From: CAZXVW01 sp964644025
GTDB lineage: Bacteria; Acidobacteriota; Terriglobia; Bryobacterales; Bryobacteraceae
Assembly: GCA_964644025.1 (NCBI GenBank)
Contig: CAZXVW010000013.1
Span: 1-40,112 of the forward strand
DNA length: 40,112 nucleotides
Reading direction: 5' to 3'
Shown: positions 33,693-40,112 of the stretch, in pieces
Layout of the letters: each line of letters starts with the position of its first letter
Position numbering within the stretch: the first letter of the stretch is position 1
Program-made: the position numbers and the translations under genes
Notes under the pieces: generated by a model
Told to the model about the DNA's origin: nothing
The model's database searches: none
The model's input: the letters and a program-made list of their open reading frames with translations, nothing else

Positions 33693-34223
33693 TTATTGCT
33701 TGACCACCTCGAAGTGGAACTCGATCAGCTTACCGCGCACCACGAAGCACAGGTAATGCTCCCAGAAGCGCCGGAAGCGGGGGAAGCGGTTCACCAACAG
33801 CTCGAAACCGCACCACCTCCATAAGGCAAGTAGCTTGACGCGGACGGAAATCTCGCGCAATCGGGCCGGCGAATAGTAGCCGAAGCCGCCGTGGTCCGGG
33901 CCGAAGTAGCGGAACGAGAAGCTGTTGAGATGCCAGCGGTGCGTCGGATCGCAAAAGGAGCTGAAGTCGGTGTAGTGAGGCGTCACCAGCAAGATCCGGC
34001 CGCCCGGGCGGACCAGGCGGTGGAACTCTTCCATTGTCCGGATCACGTCCTGGACATGCTCGATGAGGTGGACGGCACGGAGCTGATCGAAGCTGTTATC
34101 GCCGAACGGGTACGGGAAGCGGTCGAGGTCGCAGAGGACGTCGGCGCGCGTGGCCGGGTTGCGATCGATGCCGATCGCGCCGGGATACTTGTTGATGCCG
34201 CAGCCGACGTCCAGGATTCGCAA
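33693..34223 (-). CDS. SAM-dependent methyltransferase
   Basis: A 176-residue class I methyltransferase. It begins with motif I almost at once (RILDVGCGINKYPGAIGID), then motif II/III (ADVLCDLDRFPYPFGDNSFDQLRAVHLIEHVQDVIRTMEEFHRLVRPGGRILLVTPHY) and a C-terminal part with HRWHLNSFSFRYFG. The only available start is TTG at 34223, because a TAG lies in frame three codons upstream. Small stand-alone methyltransferases of this type often act on glycan or lipid intermediates, but nothing local fixes the substrate. Confidence 0.85.
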   Translation of the reverse strand: MRILDVGCGINKYPGAIGIDRNPATRADVLCDLDRFPYPFGDNSFDQLRAVHLIEHVQDVIRTMEEFHRLVRPGGRILLVTPHYTDFSSFCDPTHRWHLNSFSFRYFGPDHGGFGYYSPARLREISVRVKLLALWRWCGFELLVNRFPRFRRFWEHYLCFVVRGKLIEFHFEVVKQ

Positions 34224-34253
34224 CGTCTTCTATCGTAGCCGGTTCACGGGCTC

Positions 34254-35606
34254 TCAGGCGGCGGCCGTCTTCAGGCATTCCTCCAGCGTGTCGACGACGA
34301 AGTCGGCCTGGCCGGTGGTCATCACCAGGGGCGGGGAAAGGCGGATCACGCTGGCGCCGGCGCCGAGCAGCAAAACGCCGCGTTCGAAGGCCATTTGAAC
34401 CAGGCGGTCGCGCAGCTCGGGCGCCGCTTCCCGGCTTTGCTGGTCGCGCACGATCTCGACGCCGATCATCAGGCCCAGGCCGCGTACTTCGCCCACGTGG
34501 GCAAAGCGGCGCGGCCAGTCCTTCATGCGATTCATAAAGTGGGCGCCGACGCGGGCGGCGTTCTCAATCAGTTCGTTCTCGAGCAACTCGATGGTCGCCA
34601 GGGCGGCGGCCACCGAGACCGGGTTGCCCCCGAACGTGGATGCGTGCGCGCCGGGCTTCCACTGCATCAGCTCCGCCCGGGCCACCGTCGCGCCGAGCGG
34701 CATCCCGCTGGCGATTCCCTTGGCTACCGTGATGATGTCGGGTTCGAGGCCGAAGTGCTCCGAAGCCCACATCTTCCCCGTGCGGCCCATGCCGCTCTGC
34801 ACTTCGTCGCAGACGAGCAGCATGCCGAATTTCCGGGCGATCCGCTGGAGTTCATCGAAGAACTTCTTCGGCGGCACGACGTAGCCGCCTTCCCCCTGCA
34901 CCGGTTCCACCACGATGGCCGCCACCTCCTCGGCGGGCAATGCGGTCCTGAGGAGCTGATCTTCGATCACGCGGGCGCATTCGGCGTTGCAGGTCTCCGG
35001 CTGCCGGTTGTAAGGACAGCGGTAGCAGTAAGCATATGGGATGTGGGTGACGCCGGGCACCAGCGGCGCGAATCCCTTCCTCTGAACGCTCTTGCTGGCG
35101 GTCAGTGACAAGGCCCCGAGCGTCCGGCCGTGAAAGGCGCCGAGGAAGGCGATGAATCGGTGCCGGCCGGTGTGGTAGCGGGCCATTTTCATCGCAGCCT
35201 CGACGGCTTCGGCGCCGGAGTTGCCATAGTAGACACGGCGTTCCGCATCACCGGGCGCAATGGCGGCCAGCCTCTCGGCCAGCGTGACCATGTTCTCGTA
35301 GTAGAAGTCGGTGCCGGACATGTGCACCAGCTTCGCCGCCTGCTCCTGGATGGACTTCACCACTGCCGGATGGCAATGGCCGGTGGCCACCACCGCGATG
35401 CCGGCATTGCAGTCCAGGAAGCGGTTGCCGTCCACGTCCTCGACCATGGCGCCTTCGCCGCGCTCGGCGACCAGCGGATAGCTGCGCGTATAGGATGGGG
35501 AAAGGATCTTGCGGTCGCGCTGGATCACCTGGCGCGCTTTCGGGCCGGGCAGGCTGGTACGCAACACCGGCAACCCGGAGAGGACTTCGCTGGCGATTTG
35601 GTTCAT
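34254..35606 (-). CDS. Class III aminotransferase (acetylornithine/4-aminobutyrate type)
   Basis: A 450-residue PLP enzyme. GGAGGGTCTCTACA precedes the ATG at 35606. The PLP Lys is in DIITVAKGIASGMPLGA; other signs are EDVDGNRFLDCNAGIAVVATGHCHPAV, YYGNSGAEAVEAAMKMAR, GAFHGRTLGALSL, VVEPVQGEGGYVVPP and CDEVQSGMGRTGKMWA. The short Cys-bearing insertion YAYCYRCPYNRQPETCNAEC is typical of a subgroup near 4-aminobutyrate, ornithine or lysine aminotransferases and the archaeal amino acid racemases. It transfers an omega-amino group to 2-oxoglutarate or acts on a similar substrate; the exact one is not decided by sequence. Confidence 0.9.
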   Translation of the reverse strand: MNQIASEVLSGLPVLRTSLPGPKARQVIQRDRKILSPSYTRSYPLVAERGEGAMVEDVDGNRFLDCNAGIAVVATGHCHPAVVKSIQEQAAKLVHMSGTDFYYENMVTLAERLAAIAPGDAERRVYYGNSGAEAVEAAMKMARYHTGRHRFIAFLGAFHGRTLGALSLTASKSVQRKGFAPLVPGVTHIPYAYCYRCPYNRQPETCNAECARVIEDQLLRTALPAEEVAAIVVEPVQGEGGYVVPPKKFFDELQRIARKFGMLLVCDEVQSGMGRTGKMWASEHFGLEPDIITVAKGIASGMPLGATVARAELMQWKPGAHASTFGGNPVSVAAALATIELLENELIENAARVGAHFMNRMKDWPRRFAHVGEVRGLGLMIGVEIVRDQQSREAAPELRDRLVQMAFERGVLLLGAGASVIRLSPPLVMTTGQADFVVDTLEECLKTAAA

Positions 35607-35725
35607 TGTAGAGACCCTCCTTTCGTGCAGAAATTCAACTGGCGGGAGAATGCGGGGAAGGAAGGCGGTTAATCGCAACCGAACAGGAACGGGCGGGCTG
35701 TTGCGGGGCGCCGCATCACACTTCC

Positions 35726-35731
35726 ATTATA
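35726..35731 (-). promoter_or_regulatory. -10 box of the aminotransferase gene
   Basis: A perfect TATAAT on the minus strand about 120 bases before the ATG at 35606. A matching -35 is not clear. Confidence 0.4.
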
Positions 35732-36085
35732 ACGCCACTGCCTCTGCAGTAACCCAGCAAAACGGCCGCCGGCGGCGAGGAACCGGTGGGAGGATTCGAT
35801 CGCCGGATGAAGCGGCGAGTGGGGGCGATTCCTCGGATTTCAGTTGACTCAGTGGCGAAAGTGGGATACGTTGTAGCCAGTGGGTGAAATACCCGCGACT
35901 GCATGGCAGTGAATCGGACGCGGGGGAGTGAAGCGCTTGGTTGTCGGGGGAGTTCGCAGCGGTTGCCACCGATTGCTCGCCGTTGCTTCAGAGGGCAATC
36001 TGCTGGCTGACGCCGGCGCCCGGGCACTCCGAGAGAAACTGAGATGAGTGAAAGGGGTCTGCCAGACCTCACTGAGAGGATGGTT
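35732..36085. other. Divergent intergenic region between aminotransferase and TonB receptor
   Basis: No gene is seen. A promoter-like pair (35844-35872) drives the receptor, leaving a leader of about 200 bases with no recognisable riboswitch or attenuator. Confidence 0.45.
35844..35872 (+). promoter_or_regulatory. Possible promoter of the TonB receptor gene
   Basis: TTGACT (35844-35849), a 17-base spacer and TACGTT (35867-35872). The -35 is strong and the -10 weaker. Confidence 0.4.
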
Positions 36086-39000
36086 ATGCTTACAACAACG
36101 AAGAAAGTGTTTTGCGTCTTAGCGATGTTGCTAGGCGCTTCTGTGATGCTTTGGGCGCAGGTGGAGACGGGCCGGATTCTCGGGACCGTCACCGACCAGA
36201 GCGGGGCGGTGATCCCCGGCGCCAAGATTACGATTACCAATCTCGAAACCAACCTCAGCTATGAAACGGAGTCCGATGCGGAAGGTCATTACGAGTCCTT
36301 GCCGTTGCGCATCGGGACCTATAGCGTGACGGCCGAGATGGCGGGATTCAAACGAGCCGTGCGCAGCGGGATCGACGTACGCATCCGCGCCAACGTGCTC
36401 GTTGACCTGGCGCTGGAGGTGGGCCAGGTCACCCAGGAGGTGTCGGTCACCGAGCAAGCGCCACTGCTGGAGACGACGCAGGCGGCCCAGGGCCAGGTGA
36501 TCGACAACCAGAAGATGGTGGACCTGCCCCTGAACGGGCGCAATTACATCGAGCTGGCGCTGCTTTCGGTGGGTGCCAACCGGCAACCTCCGGGCGCCCG
36601 GGCCAGTGGCTTTTCCGGCAGCGGCATGCGGGCCACGATGAACAACTTCGTTCTCGACGGGATCGACAACAACAACAACCAGGCCACCATGGACGCCCGC
36701 CAGGGCGAGACGGTGAGGCCGTCGGTGGACGCCATCAAGGAGTTCAAGGTGGTCACCAATTCGTTCTCGGCCGAATACGGCCGGGCGCTGGGCGCGGTGG
36801 TGAACGTCTCGATCAAGTCCGGCTCGAATGATGTGCACGGCACGGTTTTCGGCTTCCTCCGCAACGAAGCCTTCGACGCCAAGAACTTCTTCGACAAGCC
36901 GGATGAGCCGAAGCCGCCGTTCAAGCGGAGCCAGTTCGGCTTTTCCCTCGGCGGGCCGATTATCAAGGACAAAACGTTCATTTTCGGCGACTACGAAGGA
37001 ACCCGGATTCGCGAGTCCCGCACGGTGAACAATACGATTCCGACGCAGAAGATGCTGGCGGGCGATTTCTCGGAGATTCTTCCGACCCAGATCTACGATC
37101 CCGCCTCGTACAATCCGGCGACGAAGCTCCGCGCGCCGTTTCCGAACAACGTGATTCCCTCGGCGCGGTTTGACCGGGTTTCGGCCCAGGCGGCGCAATG
37201 GTATCCGGCGCCCAACAAACCGGGACTGAAGCAGAATTACCTGTACAACCCGCCGAGCCCTGACGACACGGACAAGTGGGACGTCAGAGTCGACCACACG
37301 ATCGGACCGTCGGACAACCTGTACGGGCGGTTCAGCTTCCAGCGAAGGAAGGACCCGGCGTCTCCGAATCTGCCGCCGCCGGCCTTTGACGGAGCCGAAA
37401 TGGACTTCCAGCACGACGGCCGGAACTTCGTGATCGGTTATAACCACATTTTCACTCCGACGCTGATCAACTCTCTGAAAGTCGGGTGGAACCGGATTTA
37501 CACGGACCGGCAAGCGCCGATCGATTACAACTACAACGCGCAGTTGGGGATTCCGGGTGTCAACACGTTCGATCGCGGCGGCGCCCAGTTCAACATCTCC
37601 ACCGTGACCAACCTGGGGACGGGCCCGTATAATCCGGACCCGGCGGATTCCCAGACGCGGCAACTGGTGAATGACACCACCTGGATTCACGGAAAGCACA
37701 CGGTGAAATTCGGCGCCAACCTCAACTGGCTGCAAGCGTTCAACAACAATGCGCAGCAGTCGCCCGGGGTGTTCTACTTCAACGGCAGCTTCACCCGGGA
37801 CTCGAAGACGAAAAAGCAGGGAAGCCCGATCGCCGATTTTCTCCTCGGAGATGCCTGGTCGGCGGCGGTTTCGAATTTCTGCTATTTCAACTGGCGGGCC
37901 CCGTACTACGGTTTCTATGTCCAGGATGAATGGCGCGTCACTTCGCGGCTGACGCTGAGCCTCGGGGTGCGGTACGAGGTACGGCCGCCGTGGGTGGAAA
38001 CGCGCAACCGCATTGTGAATTTCGATATCGACACGGACCCGGCGAATCCGAAGCTGGTGGCGGCGCGCGACGGGTCCCGGTATAGCCGGGCGACGCTGAA
38101 CACCGACAAGAACAACTTCGGCCCCCGGTTCGGCTTCGCTTACCGGGCGACCGACAGCACGGTAATCCGCGGCGGTTACGGGGTCTATTACACGACTTAC
38201 GAGGCTTTCGGCGACGGCCGGTCGATTTCAGCCAACCCGCCGGTCTTCTACCGGTCACGGATTTACACGGACCGGGTCCATCCGACCTTGCCGTTACGAG
38301 AGGGTTTCCCGGCGGGTTTGCTGACGGCCGAACACGTCACGGATCTGGTTCTGATCACGCAGGACCGGCACGGACGGCTTCCCTATGCCCAGCAGTGGAG
38401 CTTCTCCATCCAGCGGGAGCTGCCCGGCGATATGTTGTTCGAGATCGGTTACTACGGCAATGTGGCGCGCAAGCTGATGCGGCGCACCGAGGGGAACCCG
38501 GCGCCTCCGGGACCGGGCAACGTGAACGCCCGGCGGCGGTATCAATACATTGAGATTCCGCCGGACAACGTGCCGGTCACCTCGCTGTCTTACGCGGTGC
38601 GACTGCAGCCGTCGGTCAACACAAACTTCAACTCCCTGCAGATGAGAGTGGAGAAGCGGTTGTCGCACGGTCTGAGCTTGCTGACCTCTTACATTTGGTC
38701 GAAAACAATCAGCGGGGGTCGTGGTCAGTCAGGAGCGGGCGGCACCGGGACCATGTACCCGCAGGACCCGATGAACCTGCGGGCGGAGCGGGCGCTGGCG
38801 GCGGAGCATTATCCGCACCGCTTCGTCACCAGCTACATCTACGACCTGCCCTTTGGCCGGGGGCGCACCTATTTGAGCAACGCCAACCCGGTAGTGGATG
38901 GGTTTCTTGGGGGCTGGACGATCGCCGGCATCACCACGCTGGCCAGCGGCCGGCGGGTCAACCTGACCGTGAAAGGAAACCCCTCGAACACGGGTGTCGG

Positions 39001-39358
39001 CGGCGGCGGGGCCGACCGGCCGAACGCGTTGCACGACTGGCGCCTGAGCCGGGATGAGCGGACGCTGGGCCGCTACTTCGACACCTCGGCGTTCGTGGCG
39101 AATGACCCTTACACGTATGGCAATGCCGGCCGGAACCTTCTGGAAGGGCCAGGAACGGTGAACTTCGACCTGGCGGTGTATAAGTACTTCCAGATCACGG
39201 AAGGCCTGCGGCTGCAGTTCCGCGCCGAGGCGTTCAACGCGCTGAACACGCCCCAGTTCGGGGTTCCGAACGCCCAGGTGGGCAATCCCAATTTCGGGTC
39301 GATTGCCGGCGCGGGCCGGCCGCGGAACCTCCAGTTCGGCTTGAAAGTGCTGTTCTAG
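36086..39358 (+). CDS. TonB-dependent receptor with carboxypeptidase-regulatory-like domain (Oar-like)
   Basis: A 1090-residue outer membrane protein of the acidobacterial Oar-like class. The ATG at 36086 has AGAGG six bases before it and opens a signal peptide (LTTTKKVFCVLAMLLGASVMLWAQ). A starting ATG at 36044 is also possible. Residues ~25-105 are a carboxypeptidase-regulatory-like beta domain (GRILGTVTDQSGAVIPGAKITI, YEVGTY-type). The plug follows, with VTEQAPLLETTQA, DLPLNGRNYIELALL, FVLDGIDNNNNQATMDA and EFKVVTNSFSAEYGRALGAVVNVSIKSGSN, and then the barrel, ending in RAEAFNALNTPQFG and LQFGLKVLF. These receptors take up or bind large nutrients, often glycans, but no SusD-like partner is nearby. 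It ends before a strong terminator. Confidence 0.93.
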   Translation: MLTTTKKVFCVLAMLLGASVMLWAQVETGRILGTVTDQSGAVIPGAKITITNLETNLSYETESDAEGHYESLPLRIGTYSVTAEMAGFKRAVRSGIDVRIRANVLVDLALEVGQVTQEVSVTEQAPLLETTQAAQGQVIDNQKMVDLPLNGRNYIELALLSVGANRQPPGARASGFSGSGMRATMNNFVLDGIDNNNNQATMDARQGETVRPSVDAIKEFKVVTNSFSAEYGRALGAVVNVSIKSGSNDVHGTVFGFLRNEAFDAKNFFDKPDEPKPPFKRSQFGFSLGGPIIKDKTFIFGDYEGTRIRESRTVNNTIPTQKMLAGDFSEILPTQIYDPASYNPATKLRAPFPNNVIPSARFDRVSAQAAQWYPAPNKPGLKQNYLYNPPSPDDTDKWDVRVDHTIGPSDNLYGRFSFQRRKDPASPNLPPPAFDGAEMDFQHDGRNFVIGYNHIFTPTLINSLKVGWNRIYTDRQAPIDYNYNAQLGIPGVNTFDRGGAQFNISTVTNLGTGPYNPDPADSQTRQLVNDTTWIHGKHTVKFGANLNWLQAFNNNAQQSPGVFYFNGSFTRDSKTKKQGSPIADFLLGDAWSAAVSNFCYFNWRAPYYGFYVQDEWRVTSRLTLSLGVRYEVRPPWVETRNRIVNFDIDTDPANPKLVAARDGSRYSRATLNTDKNNFGPRFGFAYRATDSTVIRGGYGVYYTTYEAFGDGRSISANPPVFYRSRIYTDRVHPTLPLREGFPAGLLTAEHVTDLVLITQDRHGRLPYAQQWSFSIQRELPGDMLFEIGYYGNVARKLMRRTEGNPAPPGPGNVNARRRYQYIEIPPDNVPVTSLSYAVRLQPSVNTNFNSLQMRVEKRLSHGLSLLTSYIWSKTISGGRGQSGAGGTGTMYPQDPMNLRAERALAAEHYPHRFVTSYIYDLPFGRGRTYLSNANPVVDGFLGGWTIAGITTLASGRRVNLTVKGNPSNTGVGGGGADRPNALHDWRLSRDERTLGRYFDTSAFVANDPYTYGNAGRNLLEGPGTVNFDLAVYKYFQITEGLRLQFRAEAFNALNTPQFGVPNAQVGNPNFGSIAGAGRPRNLQFGLKVLF

Positions 39359-39380
39359 GCCCGGGCGCAGGTTTGGGCAG

Positions 39381-39421
39381 GGGCGGGGAAGACCGCATGG
39401 CGGTTGTCCCCGCCCTTTTTT
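39381..39421 (+). terminator. Rho-independent terminator after the TonB receptor
   Basis: A nine-base perfect stem (GGGCGGGGA / TCCCCGCCC) with an inner five-base stem (ACCGC / GCGGT, loop ATG), followed by six T residues. It starts 23 bases after the receptor stop. Confidence 0.9.
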
Positions 39422-39728
39422 GTTTCCTGGCAAGGGTGAAAGCGGAGCCGCCGCCCGGTGGGGAACGGGCGGCGGGTGAGTTTTTCACAGGGTAATTCAT
39501 TGAATTCAGGCGAGATAGGTGCAAATTGGGTTCGAATCCGCGATTTTTATTCGCGGGATGGAAAAGGGGAGCGCCGAGCCGGGGGATTTCGGGCGGAGCG
39601 ATGGTTTCCGTTGTCAAATATCGCGGCGGCCGGCGCGTAAGCCGGGCCGGTTTTGTTATAGCACGGGGGGCGGTGGTCCTACGGCGGTGAGCCCTGTGTT
39701 TTGAGGGAGTTAGGGGGACGGCCGGAGC
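39422..39728. other. Intergenic stretch with a small hairpin
   Basis: No gene is recognised. CCGCGA (39538-39543) and TCGCGG (39551-39556) form a six-base stem with a T-rich loop. The preceding GGTTCGAATCC looks like a tRNA T-arm, but no acceptor or anticodon stem fits. Confidence 0.4.
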
Positions 39729-40112
39729 GTGAACGGGGAGGAAGGGGCGGAGGGTGTTCGAACCGGGGCTGCTTCACCGATTACTGCCCCGGCCTCCGTC
39801 TCCGATCTCGAGGCGCCGGCCACGGCCCGGCGCCGCCGGTTTACCGCGGAGTACAAACGCTCGATCCTGCTCCAGGCCGAAGCCTGCCGGGAGAAGGGCG
39901 CCATCGGCGCTCCGTTGCGCCGCGGGAGGGCTTGTACTGCTCCCATCTGACGACCTGGCGGCGCCAGCGCCAGCAAGGCCGACTCAAGAGGCTCACCCCC
40001 AAGAAGCGAGGCCGAAAACTCACCGTCAATCCGCTGGCGGAAGAGAACCGCCGCCTGCGGGCCGAGAACGCCCGCCTGGCGCGCCAACTCCAGCAGGCCG
40101 GAACCATCATCG
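39729..40112 (+). pseudogene. IS3-family transposase orfA with frameshift (runs off right edge)
   Basis: A GTG at 39729 opens a frame with RRRFTAEYKRSILLQAEACREKGAIGAPLRR, the HTH start of an IS3 orfA. At about 39916-39925 a G-rich spot (CGGGAGGGC) carries two extra bases, so this frame ends at 39950. The homology continues in another frame as EGLYCSHLTTWRRQRQQGRLKRL, TPKKRGRKLTVNPLAEENRRLRAENARLARQLQ and QAGTII to the window end. Seen continuously it is a typical orfA with its coiled-coil. The shift is inside orfA, not at the usual orfA/orfB slip site, so it is more likely damage or a sequence error than programmed frameshifting. Confidence 0.75.

Noticed and set aside
36131..37735. 534-codon minus-strand frame opposite the TonB receptor
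   Set aside because: Codon-phase shadow of the receptor gene.
39515..39556. tRNA-like T-arm (GGTTCGAATCC) with a following hairpin
   Set aside because: No acceptor stem, D arm or anticodon arm can be fitted around it; chance match.

Overview
The window is high-GC bacterial chromosome, most likely from an acidobacterium of the Solibacter/Bryobacter type. The evidence is a very long Oar-like TonB receptor with an N-terminal carboxypeptidase-regulatory-like domain, a PadR regulator coupled to a permease-prefix/HAAS-type membrane protein, a sulfatase-rich cluster, and split glycine decarboxylase genes. No gene assigns a species directly, so the taxonomy is inference.

Layout. 1-1070 (minus): PadR regulator and the 5' part of a membrane protein that runs off the left edge. 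1203-1505: ISL3 transposase remnant. 1652-1727 (minus): tRNA-Lys(CTT). 2212-5967: exported proteins, namely a short secreted protein (minus), a DUF3108 protein overlapping an SGNH hydrolase (plus), and a secreted protein of unknown role (plus). 6008-8038 (minus): exported protein-L-isoaspartate methyltransferase followed by an MFS transporter. 8245-12542 (plus): glycine cleavage genes gcvT-gcvH-gcvPA-gcvPB; no L-protein gene is present. 12588-15431 (minus): alaS, translationally coupled to an internally deleted YpdA-like gene. 15759-16823 (minus): ApbE lipoprotein.

17188-25227 (minus) is the most distinctive region: four Cys-type sulfatases and one GH32-like glycosidase on one strand, three of the junctions being 56 bases or less. 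Every product has an export signal. The enzymes look like a set for desulfating and cleaving a sulfated glycan. A heptamer tandem array lies in the one long gap. A degenerate IS1634-type 5' end abuts one flank, and a truncated TolC gene abuts the other.

26142-32692 (plus): a Tat-exported superoxide reductase, then the tight operon mazG - GNAT (COG3375-like) - menC/N-succinylamino acid racemase-like enolase - MFS exporter - SDR - DUF362. The GNAT-enolase pair recalls the N-succinyl route that converts D- to L-amino acids. 32748-35606: a small hypothetical gene (plus), a galT start remnant, yraN, a small methyltransferase and a class III aminotransferase (all minus). 36086-39358 (plus): the TonB-dependent receptor, closed by a strong terminator. 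The right edge holds an IS3 orfA with a frameshift.

Several first genes of transcription units (padR, the DUF3108 gene, pcm, gcvT, mazG) have a promoter-like box 6-12 bases before the start codon and no clear Shine-Dalgarno sequence, suggesting leaderless messages. Downstream or internal genes often do carry AAGGAG-type sites.
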